In this document: positions 10,046 through 19,511 of the stretch, piece after piece
Layout: every line of letters begins with the position of its first letter
How positions within the stretch are numbered: position 1 is the stretch's first letter
Origin: an uncultured Bacteroidota bacterium
Lineage (GTDB): Bacteria > Bacteroidota > Bacteroidia > Flavobacteriales > Flavobacteriaceae
Direction of reading: 5' to 3'
Length of the DNA: 64,000 bases
Assembly: GCA_902581145.1 (NCBI GenBank)
Contig: CACHNE010000001.1
Coordinates: forward strand, 95,326 to 159,325
Program-made: the position numbers and the translations under genes
The notes under the pieces: model-generated
Database searches by the model: none
Seen by the model: the letters and a program-made list of their open reading frames with translations, nothing else
What the model was told of the DNA's origin: nothing

Positions 10046-13000
10046 CTAATTTAATTTGTAAAAAATATTTTTTCCTTCAAGTTCATTAAGAAGTTTAGGA
10101 GAAATATTTACTTTTTGTTTTTCACTATCCATCTCAACCATAATTTTTTCTTCGTCATCATACACGACAAAACTGAGATTGTGTATTCCGTCATGTTGAC
10201 TTAAAAGAGATTTTATTGAGCTTATTTTTTCATTTTTTATATCGTCTAATTTTAATTGAATTGATAACTTTTTTGCAAATGTCTTTACAACGTCCTGTAA
10301 TAGTTTGAAGTTTGTGTACTGAATCCTTGGCTCACCTCTGACTCCAGTTTCTTTATTCAACCACCCTTCAACAATCTTGGTTTTTATATGCAGGAAATTA
10401 TTTAAAGTCAAGAAATGTTTAAATCTAAGATATTCTTCTCCAAAAATTCTAAAATTATATGAATCAACATAATCCTCTAATACAAAAAATGCCCAACCTT
10501 TTCCTTGTCTGCTAACTCTGTGCTCCACCTCAGTGATAACCCCGGCAACATTAATTTCCTTATTAACAAAGTCTTTGGGAGACTTAAATACACTTACGTC
10601 ACCATTACAAAAAGATTCCATTTCAACTTTGAAATCGTCAAGTGGATGACCAGAAATATAAATACCTACAACCTCTTTTTCTTTTGTTAACTTTTCAATG
10701 GTTGGCCAAGGTTCAACCTCGGGTATAGACGGGTTTGATACTTGTAAATCATTTGTACCTGCAAATAGACTGACCTGAGAGGAGTTTTTGTTTTCTTGGA
10801 ATTTATTTCCATGCCTTAATATTTTTTCAATAAATGTTATTCCATCACCATTATCATGAAAATATTGTGACCTATTAATATCAAAAGAATCAAATGCTCC
10901 TGCTGCAGCTAAACTGTCAAAAGCTTTTTTATTGGCAGCTCTTAGATCAACCCTTTGGGATAGATCAAATATTGATTGATAATGACCATTTAGTTTTCTT
11001 TCACTTACAATTGCCTTAACTGCGGAAGCACCAACTCCTTTGATCGCACCCATTCCGAAACGAATAGCATTATCTTTATTTACAGAAAATTTATAATAAG
11101 ATTCATTCAAATCAGGTCCCAAAACTTCCAATTTCATTCTTTTACATTCACCCATAAAAAATGTCACATTTTTTATATCATTCATATTATTAGATAATAC
11201 GGAAGCCATATATTCAGCTGGATAATTAGCCTTAAGAAATGCAGTCTGATATGCAATCCACGCATAGCATGTTGAATGAGATTTATTGAAAGCATAACTA
11301 GCAAAAGCCTCCCAATCTTTCCATATCTTTTCTACCTTTTCAGTTTTAAAACCCTTCTTTTCAGAATTTTTTAAAAACTTGGGCTTCATTTTATCAAGAA
11401 CATCTTTTTGTTTTTTACCCATTGCTTTTCTAAGAATATCCGCTTCACCTTTTGAGAAATTTCCAATTTTTTGAGACAAGAGCATCACCTGCTCTTGGTA
11501 TACAGTAATTCCATAGGTATCTTTTAAATATTCCTCCATCTCAGGTAAATCATAGACAATTTTTTCATCCCCATGCTTTCTTCTGATAAAGCTTGGAATA
11601 TATTCCATTGGCCCAGGCCTGTATAAAGCATTCATAGCGATTAAATCATCAAAAACAGAAGGCTTTAGGTCTTTAAGGTGTTTTTGCATACCAGGTGATT
11701 CATATTGGAAAATCCCTACCGTTTCTCCTCTTTGAAATAATTCGAAGGTTTTTTTATCATCTATTGGAAAATTATCTGGATCTAAATCAATTCCGTATTT
11801 AGCTTTAACAATTTTGACTGTGTCCTTTATAAGGGTCAAGGTTTTTAGACCTAAAAAATCCATTTTAAGTAATCCTGCCTGTTCAACCACGGCATTATCG
11901 AATTGGGTAACAAATAAATCGGAATCTTTTGCCGTTGCAATCGGTACGAAATTTTTTATATCATCAGGAGTTATAATTACCCCACAAGCATGGATTCCTG
12001 TATTTCTTAATGATCCCTCTAGTAATCTGGCTTGTTTAATGGTTTCAGATTCCAGATTATCAGATTGTGAGATACTTAACAGCTGATTTATTTTATCGAG
12101 ATCATCGGCCCTAAATTTATTTCTTAATTCTTTGTGATCGGTTTCAAAAATTGAACTAAGTTTTGTCATATTTGGTACTAACTTCGCAATTCTATCTGCA
12201 TCTCCAAGCGGTAAATCTAAAACTCTAGCAGTATCTCTAATAGAAGATTTAGCTGCCATAGTACCATAGGTAATTATTTGAGCTACCTGATTTTCGCCAT
12301 ATTTATCTATCACGTAATTAATAACCTTATTTCTTCCTACATCATCAAAATCAATATCAATATCTGGCATACTAACCCTTTCTGGATTTAGAAATCTTTC
12401 AAAAAGTAAATCATATTTTATAGGATCAATATTTGTAATCCATAAACAATATGCGACCACTGATCCTGCAGCTGAACCTCTTCCAGGACCAACAGAAACG
12501 TTCATTTCTCTGGCCTTTCTTATAAAATCCTCAACAATTAAAAAATATCCAGGATAACCTGTATTTTTAATAGTATCAAGTTCAAACTCGATTCTTTCTT
12601 TTAGATCATCATCAATTTTTTCATACCGCTTTTCTGCACCTATGTAAGTTAAATGTCTTAGGTAATTATTTTCTCCTCTTTTACCTCCATCAACTTTGTC
12701 TTTTGAATCAATAAATTTTTTGGGGATTTCAAATTTTGGTAACTGAACTTCATTAGTTAAATCAAATGCCTCAATTTTAGAAACAATCTCGTTTGTATTT
12801 GAAAGTGAGCTTGGAATATCAGCAAATATCTCCCTCATCTGATCTTGAGATTTAAAATAATACTCACTATTTGGTAAGCCAAACCTAAACCCTCTTCCTC
12901 TTCCTTTTGGCGTTGATAGTTTTTCTCCGTCCTTAACACAAAGTAAAATATCATGAGCATCAGCACTTGAGTTCTCTAAGTAAAAAGTATTATTTGTTGC

Positions 13001-14413
13001 AACTAGCTTAACTTCATGTTTTTTAGAAAATTCTAGCAAAACATTATTAACTGTATCCTCATCATCTTGACCGTGACGATTAACTTCAAGATAGAAATCA
13101 TCCTTAAAGTTATTTTTCCACCATATTAAAGATTCTTCAGCTTCATTTTTTCCAGTATTAAGGATTTTATTGGACACCTCTCCGTACAAATTACCGGATA
13201 AAACAATTAAATCTTCTTTGTAATTAAGTACTAAATTTTTATCAACTCTGGGTACATAATAAAAGCCTTTTGTGTAAGCAAGTGATGATAATTTTGAAAG
13301 GTTATTATACCCATTTTTATTTTTGGCAAGAAATACAATCTGATATCCATTATCTCTATAATTTTTATTCAAATGATCTTCACAAACATTTAACACACAT
13401 CCTATAATTGGTTTTATCAAACTTTTTTTCTCTTCTGAACTATCATTTAATTCTTTTATTACTCTATTTTTCTTTTTTATAGTATCTACAAATCTGAAAG
13501 CTCCCATCATATTTCCTAGATCTGTTATTGCAACAGCTTTCATATCATATTCAAATACTTTGTCAACCAAATCTTTAATTTTGATAGTTGATTGGAGCAT
13601 AGAAAATTGACTGTGATTGTGAAGATGAGTAAAATCAATATCATGAAGATTAGTATTAGCTGAATCGATAATTTCTTGATCTTCAGACTCATTTTTATTT
13701 TGTTGAAGTTTACTCTTTAAATCGTCTGATTTTTTCTTGAGATTTACATGTTTAATTCCTGCTTTTTCTATTGTGCTGGGATTATTTTCAGAAAACTTTT
13801 CAAAGTAGTCGTCAGCCGACTGTAGTTGTTCTTTTTTAAAGTTTTTTATTCTTATAAGCTCTAGGAAACAACGGGCAGTAGCCTCAACATCAGCTGAAGC
13901 GTTATGGGCTTCTTCAAAAGATGATTCAAACAGAAATTCGTGTAATTCTGTTAAGGTTGGTAATTTAAATTTTCCGCCTCTTCCCCCAGGTAATTTACAT
14001 AAGCCTGCAGTGAGTTCTGTACAGGTGTCTAAAACATCCGTAGATTCGATATTTGAAATAATATTTCTTCTGTAAAACTCACAGCCAATTACATTCAAAT
14101 CAAAGTTTACATTATGACCAATTATGAATTTTGATTTGGAAATTGAATCATTAAATTCATCCAACACACTATCCAGTTCAATACCTTCAGATTCAGCTAG
14201 CAAAGTTGAAATTCCATGAATTTTTTCAGACTCGTATGGAATATCGAAATTATCTGGCTTAATAATATAACTTTTGCTTTCAATCAGGTTACCTATTTCG
14301 TCATGAACTTGCCATGCTAACTGAACACATCTTGGCCAATTTTCAGTATCAGAAATAGGCGCCCTCCAATTCTTGGGCAAACCGGTGGTTTCGGTATCAA
14401 AAATTAAATACAT
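10046..14413 (-). CDS. dnaE: DNA polymerase III subunit alpha with fused N-terminal DnaQ-like DEDDh exonuclease
   Basis: N-terminal FDTETTGLP / GHNVNFDLN / HNASADVEATARC exonuclease motifs; then PHP (FTHLHNHSQFSML) and DnaE polymerase motifs (VGPGRGSAAGSVVAYCL, MPDIDIDFDD, YRPGPMEYIPSFIRRKHG). Confidence 0.95.
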   Translation of the reverse strand: MYLIFDTETTGLPKNWRAPISDTENWPRCVQLAWQVHDEIGNLIESKSYIIKPDNFDIPYESEKIHGISTLLAESEGIELDSVLDEFNDSISKSKFIIGHNVNFDLNVIGCEFYRRNIISNIESTDVLDTCTELTAGLCKLPGGRGGKFKLPTLTELHEFLFESSFEEAHNASADVEATARCFLELIRIKNFKKEQLQSADDYFEKFSENNPSTIEKAGIKHVNLKKKSDDLKSKLQQNKNESEDQEIIDSANTNLHDIDFTHLHNHSQFSMLQSTIKIKDLVDKVFEYDMKAVAITDLGNMMGAFRFVDTIKKKNRVIKELNDSSEEKKSLIKPIIGCVLNVCEDHLNKNYRDNGYQIVFLAKNKNGYNNLSKLSSLAYTKGFYYVPRVDKNLVLNYKEDLIVLSGNLYGEVSNKILNTGKNEAEESLIWWKNNFKDDFYLEVNRHGQDDEDTVNNVLLEFSKKHEVKLVATNNTFYLENSSADAHDILLCVKDGEKLSTPKGRGRGFRFGLPNSEYYFKSQDQMREIFADIPSSLSNTNEIVSKIEAFDLTNEVQLPKFEIPKKFIDSKDKVDGGKRGENNYLRHLTYIGAEKRYEKIDDDLKERIEFELDTIKNTGYPGYFLIVEDFIRKAREMNVSVGPGRGSAAGSVVAYCLWITNIDPIKYDLLFERFLNPERVSMPDIDIDFDDVGRNKVINYVIDKYGENQVAQIITYGTMAAKSSIRDTARVLDLPLGDADRIAKLVPNMTKLSSIFETDHKELRNKFRADDLDKINQLLSISQSDNLESETIKQARLLEGSLRNTGIHACGVIITPDDIKNFVPIATAKDSDLFVTQFDNAVVEQAGLLKMDFLGLKTLTLIKDTVKIVKAKYGIDLDPDNFPIDDKKTFELFQRGETVGIFQYESPGMQKHLKDLKPSVFDDLIAMNALYRPGPMEYIPSFIRRKHGDEKIVYDLPEMEEYLKDTYGITVYQEQVMLLSQKIGNFSKGEADILRKAMGKKQKDVLDKMKPKFLKNSEKKGFKTEKVEKIWKDWEAFASYAFNKSHSTCYAWIAYQTAFLKANYPAEYMASVLSNNMNDIKNVTFFMGECKRMKLEVLGPDLNESYYKFSVNKDNAIRFGMGAIKGVGASAVKAIVSERKLNGHYQSIFDLSQRVDLRAANKKAFDSLAAAGAFDSFDINRSQYFHDNGDGITFIEKILRHGNKFQENKNSSQVSLFAGTNDLQVSNPSIPEVEPWPTIEKLTKEKEVVGIYISGHPLDDFKVEMESFCNGDVSVFKSPKDFVNKEINVAGVITEVEHRVSRQGKGWAFFVLEDYVDSYNFRIFGEEYLRFKHFLTLNNFLHIKTKIVEGWLNKETGVRGEPRIQYTNFKLLQDVVKTFAKKLSIQLKLDDIKNEKISSIKSLLSQHDGIHNLSFVVYDDEEKIMVEMDSEKQKVNISPKLLNELEGKNIFYKLN

Positions 14414-14427
14414 TCTATACTATAGGT

Positions 14428-14901
14428 TTAATCCTGTTCTCCAGAATTTATAGGAATTTTATAGAAAACCCCTTCAGAAACATTAATTGTATATTCTCCA
14501 GTACCATTATATGCGTCAAAATGAAAATGACCAGTAATGGTATTGTTTACGCTGTCAATTTCTTGAATATCTAAATAGCCATCGCTTAAAAATGCAATAC
14601 TTCCGATTCCATCGTTTTGAGTTGAGTACTGTAAAGTATCTTGAAAAATTGCATAATCATCAGTCCAACTATAAAAATTGAATCCGCTTACCTCTGGAGA
14701 GTTAACAACAAATGATATTACACCAAAAGGGTTAATACCAGAAATTGAAAGCTGGTTATTTTGAATAGTTGCACTAAAATCTTCAGCAATCCACTGGTTA
14801 TTACCATTTACAGTAGCCTGAAATACAGGCGTTTTATTTGTAAGATTATCTTCACAGTTAAAAACTAGCAATAGAGATAATGCAATAAATATTTTTTTCA
14901 T
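14428..14901 (-). CDS. DUF6252-like lipoprotein of unknown function
   Basis: Lipobox LLLVFNC; fold pattern FQATVNGNNQW...SISGINPFGVISFVV...GTGEYTINVSEGVF. Confidence 0.55.
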   Translation of the reverse strand: MKKIFIALSLLLVFNCEDNLTNKTPVFQATVNGNNQWIAEDFSATIQNNQLSISGINPFGVISFVVNSPEVSGFNFYSWTDDYAIFQDTLQYSTQNDGIGSIAFLSDGYLDIQEIDSVNNTITGHFHFDAYNGTGEYTINVSEGVFYKIPINSGEQD

Positions 14902-14972
14902 TTAAGAATATCGATTTGAGTAAATGTAATACAAAAAATTCAAAGAATTGTCTGTGAATTAGAATTTTATAC

Positions 14973-14980
14973 TATATTTG
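14973..14980 (+). promoter_or_regulatory. Bacteroidota-type -7 element (TATATTTG) for rpsP
   Basis: ttttatacTATATTTGccag, 46 nt upstream of rpsP ATG, with TTG further upstream. Confidence 0.55.
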
Positions 14981-15026
14981 CCAGCTCATTAATAAACTTG
15001 GTCGAGAACCTTAAAATTTAATAATT

Positions 15027-15716
15027 ATGTCAGTAAAAATAAGACTACAAAGACACGGTAAAAAAGGTAAACCATTTTACTGGATTGTCGCAGCAGACTC
15101 GCGGTCTAAAAGAGACGGAAAATACCTTGAAAAATTAGGTACTTATAATCCAAATACAAATCCAGCAACAATAGAAATTGATATTGACTCTTCAGTTAAG
15201 TGGCTTCAAAATGGAGCTCAACCAACTAAAACTGCAAGAAACATACTCTCATATAAAGGTGTTATGTTAAAATATCACCTTTTGGGTGGTGTAATCAAAG
15301 GGGCTTTCAGTGAAGAAGAAGCTGAAAAAAGATTTGATGCTTGGTTAGAAGAAAAAGCTCAAAGAATTGACAAAAAGAAGTCTGTGCTTCAAAAGCTCAA
15401 AGAAGAGAAAAGGGCCAAAGCTCTTGAAAATGAAAAAATTGCTAATGAGGCAAGAATCAAAGCCCAAGAAGAAGCTTTAGCAGCTCCGGCAGAGGAAGCT
15501 CCGGCAGAAGAGGCTCCAGCAGAGGAAGCTCCGGCAGAGGAAGCTCCGGCAGAGGAAGCTCCAGCAGAAGAGGCTCCAGCAGAGGAAGCTCCAGCAGAGG
15601 AAGCTCCAGCAGAAGAGGCTCCGGCAGAAGAGGCTCCAGCAGATGAAGCTCCGACAGAAGAGGCTCCAGCAGAGGAAGCTCCAGCAGAGGAGGATTCTGA
15701 TGAGGAATCAAAATAA
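15027..15716 (+). CDS. rpsP: 30S ribosomal protein S16 with long C-terminal Ala-Pro-Ala-Glu-Glu repeat tail
   Basis: [46 protein letters not shown] typical of S16; tail has 14 five-residue units. Confidence 0.95.
   Translation: MSVKIRLQRHGKKGKPFYWIVAADSRSKRDGKYLEKLGTYNPNTNPATIEIDIDSSVKWLQNGAQPTKTARNILSYKGVMLKYHLLGGVIKGAFSEEEAEKRFDAWLEEKAQRIDKKKSVLQKLKEEKRAKALENEKIANEARIKAQEEALAAPAEEAPAEEAPAEEAPAEEAPAEEAPAEEAPAEEAPAEEAPAEEAPAEEAPADEAPTEEAPAEEAPAEEDSDEESK
15483..15692 (+). repeat. In-frame 15-nt tandem repeat (14 units, APAEE) inside rpsP
   Basis: gctcc(g/a)gcagagga(a)/gaagag units without indels over 210 nt. Confidence 0.95.
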
Positions 15717-15768
15717 CTTAAGTTATTATCATTAATTTTTTAAATTTATAGATAGTCTATACTAATCT

Positions 15769-16293
15769 ATGAATCAAAGTAAATTCTTCTATTTAGGTAA
15801 AATAACCAGAAAGTTTAGCTTCAAAGGAGAGTTAATAATTTTTTTGGATACCGATAGCCCTTCAGCATACTACGCTTTAAAAAAGGTGTATGTAAAAGAA
15901 GATGATAGTTACCTTCCATATTTTATTTCAGACATATCAAAATATAAAAACAATAGTATCAGAGTAAAATTTGAAGATATTGAAAATGAGTCAATGGCAT
16001 CGAATCTTATCAATAAAGAAATTTTTTTACCAATTAGTGAGCTTCCTAAGCTTGACGGCAAAAAGTTTTATTATCACGAAGTTAATGGTTTTCAAGTTGA
16101 AGATATTATACATGGTAAAATCGGAGAAATTGAGTATATAAATGATCAAACACCTCAGCACTTTTTTGTAATTAACAGCAATGATAAAGAAGTATTAATC
16201 CCTATTAATGATGACTTTATTTTAGAATTAGACAGAATTAATAAAACCATAAAAATGGACCTTCCCGAAGGCTTGTTAAAAATTTATATTTAG
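15769..16293 (+). CDS. rimM: Ribosome maturation factor RimM
   Basis: FFYLGKITRKFSFKGELIIFLDTDSP...KFYYHEVNGFQVED...HFFVINSNDKEVLIPINDDFI; follows rpsP as usual. Confidence 0.9.
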   Translation: MNQSKFFYLGKITRKFSFKGELIIFLDTDSPSAYYALKKVYVKEDDSYLPYFISDISKYKNNSIRVKFEDIENESMASNLINKEIFLPISELPKLDGKKFYYHEVNGFQVEDIIHGKIGEIEYINDQTPQHFFVINSNDKEVLIPINDDFILELDRINKTIKMDLPEGLLKIYI

Positions 16294-16298
16294 AAATT

Positions 16299-17390
16299 AT
16301 GGTAACTAAAATAAATGTAGATAAAGACATTAGATTAGCAGAAACTCTTCCAGCTAAATTTTATAAAAATGAAAAATTATTTGATATAACAAAGAAAAAA
16401 ATCTTTTTGAGATCTTGGCATTGGATCGGAGATGACACTTTATTGAAAGAAAAAAATACAATCATTCCTTATAATATTTTACCAGAATTTCTTGATGAAC
16501 CTGTATTAGTATCTTGCTCTGAGGTAGATAAATTAACCTGCTTTTCAAATGTTTGTACTCATAGAGGTAATTTATTAATTAAAGAAAAGTGTAAGTCAAA
16601 AAAAATAACATGTAAATATCACGGAAGAAGATTTGATAACACAGGAAAATATGAATACATGCCAGAGTTTGAGGAAACCGCTAATTTCCCAAGAGAATGT
16701 GATAATCTACACAACTTTTCTTTATTTTCTTGGAATAGTCTACTATTTGTTGGTCTTAATCCAAGTTTTCAAATTGAAAATATTTTTAAAACAATTAACG
16801 ACAGAATCTCTTTTTTACCACTTGAAAAATTAAAGTTAGATGAGACATTGTCCAAAGATTATGTAATTAATGCAAACTGGGCATTATACTGTGATAATTA
16901 TTTGGAAGGTTTTCACGTACCCTTTGTTCATAAAGATCTTAACGATGTACTTGATTACAATAATTATGAAACTGAAATTTATGAATATTATAATATTCAA
17001 ATTGGATATTCTAAAAAAGATGAAGAATGTTTTACGATTCCAAAAAACCATAAAGATTATGGTAAAAAAATCGCTGCTTATTATTACTGGTTATTTCCAA
17101 ACTTGATGTTAAACTTTTATCCATGGGGCATTTCAGTCAATCTTGTCTGCCCTATTGAAATTTCAAAAACTAAAATTTTGTTTAGGTCTTATGTTTTTGA
17201 TAAATCAAAATTAAATACCGGTGCAAGTGGTGATTTAGATAAAGTTGAAATGGAGGATGAAGAAATTGTTCAAAGCGTACAAAAGGGTGTAAATTCTGCA
17301 TTTTATAATACTGGAAGATTTTCTCCCACAAAGGAAAAAGGCGTGCATCATTTTCATTCGCTAATTTCACGCTTTTTTAATGAGAAATAA
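16299..17390 (+). CDS. Rieske non-heme iron oxygenase alpha subunit (aromatic ring-hydroxylating dioxygenase/choline monooxygenase-like)
   Basis: Rieske ligands CTHRGN...CKYHGRRF and catalytic-domain ANWALYCDNYLEGFHVPFVH. Confidence 0.9.
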   Translation: MVTKINVDKDIRLAETLPAKFYKNEKLFDITKKKIFLRSWHWIGDDTLLKEKNTIIPYNILPEFLDEPVLVSCSEVDKLTCFSNVCTHRGNLLIKEKCKSKKITCKYHGRRFDNTGKYEYMPEFEETANFPRECDNLHNFSLFSWNSLLFVGLNPSFQIENIFKTINDRISFLPLEKLKLDETLSKDYVINANWALYCDNYLEGFHVPFVHKDLNDVLDYNNYETEIYEYYNIQIGYSKKDEECFTIPKNHKDYGKKIAAYYYWLFPNLMLNFYPWGISVNLVCPIEISKTKILFRSYVFDKSKLNTGASGDLDKVEMEDEEIVQSVQKGVNSAFYNTGRFSPTKEKGVHHFHSLISRFFNEK

Positions 17391-17447
17391 ACCCCAAAAT
17401 AATTTAAACTTCGATTACCATTATTTAAATTTGTAAAAAATTTAATT

Positions 17448-18626
17448 ATGAAACCGGATTTGTTTGAAGCACCAGACTACTACAACCTAGATGACCTTCT
17501 TACTGATGAACACAAATTAATAAGAGACTCAGCCAGAGAATGGGTTAAGAAATCTGTTTCACCTATCATTGAGGAATATGCTCAAAAAGCAGAATTTCCA
17601 AATCATTTAATAAAAGAATTAGCAGATATTGGAGCCTTTGGACCTTACATTCCTGAAGAATACGGTGGGCCTGGTTTAGACCAAATTTCATACGGACTTA
17701 TAATGCAAGAAATTGAAAGAGGTGACTCGGGAATTAGATCGACAGCATCTGTTCAATCATCACTTGTTATGTACCCGATTTTGAAGTATGGAAATGAAGA
17801 ACAAAAAATGAGATTTTTACCCAAACTTGCAACTGGTGAATTAATGGGCTGTTTTGGGTTGACCGAACCAGACCATGGCTCAAATCCAGGCGGAATGACC
17901 ACAAACTATAAAGATAAAGGAGACCACTACCTTTTAAATGGTGCAAAATTATGGATATCCAATTCTCCATTTGCTGATATTGCAATTGTTTGGGCAAAAA
18001 ATGAAGAAGGAAGAATTCACGGTTTAATTGTAGAGAGAGGAATGGAAGGCTTTACAACACCTGAAACACACAACAAATGGTCATTAAGGGCTAGTTCAAC
18101 CGGTGAGCTGATTTTTAATGACGTTAAGGTTCCAAAAGAAAATTTACTTCCTAATAAATCTGGACTTGGAGCTCCGTTAGGCTGTCTTGACTCTGCTAGA
18201 TATGGAATTGCATGGGGAGCTGTAGGAGCGGCTATGGATTGCTATGATACTGCACTTAGATACAGTAAAGAAAGAGTTCAATTTGGAAGACCAATTGGAG
18301 GATTTCAATTACAACAAAAGAAGTTAGCAGAAATGATTACTGAAATTACTAAAGCACAACTTCTGGCATGGAGATTAGGTGTATTAAAGAATGAGGGAAA
18401 AGCATCATCTGCACAAATATCAATGGCAAAAAGAAATAATGTTGAAATGGCAATAAAAGTTGCAAGAGAAGCCAGACAAATTTTAGGTGGAATGGGGATT
18501 ACTGGAGATTACTCGATTATGAGACACATGATGAACCTAGAAAGTGTTATAACCTATGAAGGTACTCATGATGTACATTTACTAATCACAGGATTAGATA
18601 TTACTGGATTAAATGCTTTTAAATAA
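17448..18626 (+). CDS. Acyl-CoA dehydrogenase, glutaryl-CoA dehydrogenase-like
   Basis: GCFGLTEPDHGSNPGGMTT, LNGAKLWISNSPFADIAIVWAKN, ARYGIAWGAVGAAMDCYDTALRYSKERVQFGRPIGGFQLQQKKLAEM, YEGTHDVHLLITG. Confidence 0.9.
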   Translation: MKPDLFEAPDYYNLDDLLTDEHKLIRDSAREWVKKSVSPIIEEYAQKAEFPNHLIKELADIGAFGPYIPEEYGGPGLDQISYGLIMQEIERGDSGIRSTASVQSSLVMYPILKYGNEEQKMRFLPKLATGELMGCFGLTEPDHGSNPGGMTTNYKDKGDHYLLNGAKLWISNSPFADIAIVWAKNEEGRIHGLIVERGMEGFTTPETHNKWSLRASSTGELIFNDVKVPKENLLPNKSGLGAPLGCLDSARYGIAWGAVGAAMDCYDTALRYSKERVQFGRPIGGFQLQQKKLAEMITEITKAQLLAWRLGVLKNEGKASSAQISMAKRNNVEMAIKVAREARQILGGMGITGDYSIMRHMMNLESVITYEGTHDVHLLITGLDITGLNAFK

Positions 18627-18633
18627 ATTGCAA

Positions 18634-19482
18634 ATGAACATTGATAATATACAGGAAAAAATTAAGAATCATAGAGACAGGCTACTTGAGCACAAATTGT
18701 ATTCTAATATTGAGAGTATTAAAGATTTACAGTTATTCACAGAGAATCATATTTACGCCGTTTGGGACTTTATGTCTCTTTTAAAGGCTTTACAAATAAG
18801 ATTGACTTGTACAAAAACACCATGGCTTCCTAATAAAAATTCTCAAACAGCATATTTGATTAATGAAATTGTGCTGGCAGAAGAAACTGACATTAACCAA
18901 GCTGGTGAAAGAAAAAGCCACTATGAGTTGTATTTAGATGCGATGATTGATATTGGTGCTAAAACTGAAAAACCTGTTGAAATAATTAATCAAATTGTTA
19001 ATTCTGAAGATATTTTCAATGCAATTGAAAATCTAAAAATTCATGAGAATATTAAGGAGTTTTTAAATTTTACTTTTTCTGTAATCAAGGAAGGTAAACC
19101 TCATAAAATTGCGGCAATTTTTACATTTGGAAGAGAGAATTTAATCCCAAACATGTTTAATGAAATTCTTAGAGAATTTGAAAAGAATGTTACTGAAGGA
19201 GATATATCTAAGTTGATATATTACTTTGAAAGACATATTGAATTAGACGAAGACGAACACGGTCCAATGGCACTTGAAATGGTATCAATGTTAGCCGAAA
19301 ATGACCATGAAAAATGGAAAGAAATTGAAGAAATTTCAATTGAAGCACTTGAAAAAAGAATTCTCTTATGGGACGCTATTAACGAACAAATTGAAAATAA
19401 AACATGGACTGATTTGAGGTCGTCTGAACAAGAGACATACTCTCAAGATTATAAAAATTTAAATCCTGATTTTAAATTCTAA
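18634..19482 (+). CDS. DUF3050 (heme-oxygenase-like) domain protein
   Basis: HKLYSNIESIKDLQLFTENHIYAVWDFMSLLKALQIRLTC...HIELDEDEHGPMALEMV; internal Met start avoids overlap with the preceding gene. Confidence 0.85.
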   Translation: MNIDNIQEKIKNHRDRLLEHKLYSNIESIKDLQLFTENHIYAVWDFMSLLKALQIRLTCTKTPWLPNKNSQTAYLINEIVLAEETDINQAGERKSHYELYLDAMIDIGAKTEKPVEIINQIVNSEDIFNAIENLKIHENIKEFLNFTFSVIKEGKPHKIAAIFTFGRENLIPNMFNEILREFEKNVTEGDISKLIYYFERHIELDEDEHGPMALEMVSMLAENDHEKWKEIEEISIEALEKRILLWDAINEQIENKTWTDLRSSEQETYSQDYKNLNPDFKF

Positions 19483-19511
19483 TTCAGCTTGAACGTATGT
19501 TGTTGAAAAGA

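Noticed and set aside
11814-12086. Plus-strand 90-aa ORF within dnaE
   Set aside because: Antisense to conserved polymerase motifs; composition consistent with a shadow ORF.
15457-15711. Minus-strand 84-aa ORF ([11 protein letters not shown]...) opposite rpsP tail
   Set aside because: Antisense readthrough of the 15-nt repeat; low-complexity and fully inside the rpsP coding frame.
15712-15727. aataacttaagttatt palindrome at rpsP stop codon
   Set aside because: AT-rich weak self-complementary sequence without a following T-tract, and rimM follows in the same direction, so a terminator call is not supported.
16633-17106. ORFs 16633..16833 and 16870..17106 inside the Rieske oxygenase gene
   Set aside because: Alternative-frame overlaps with a well-supported conserved CDS; no homology signal.
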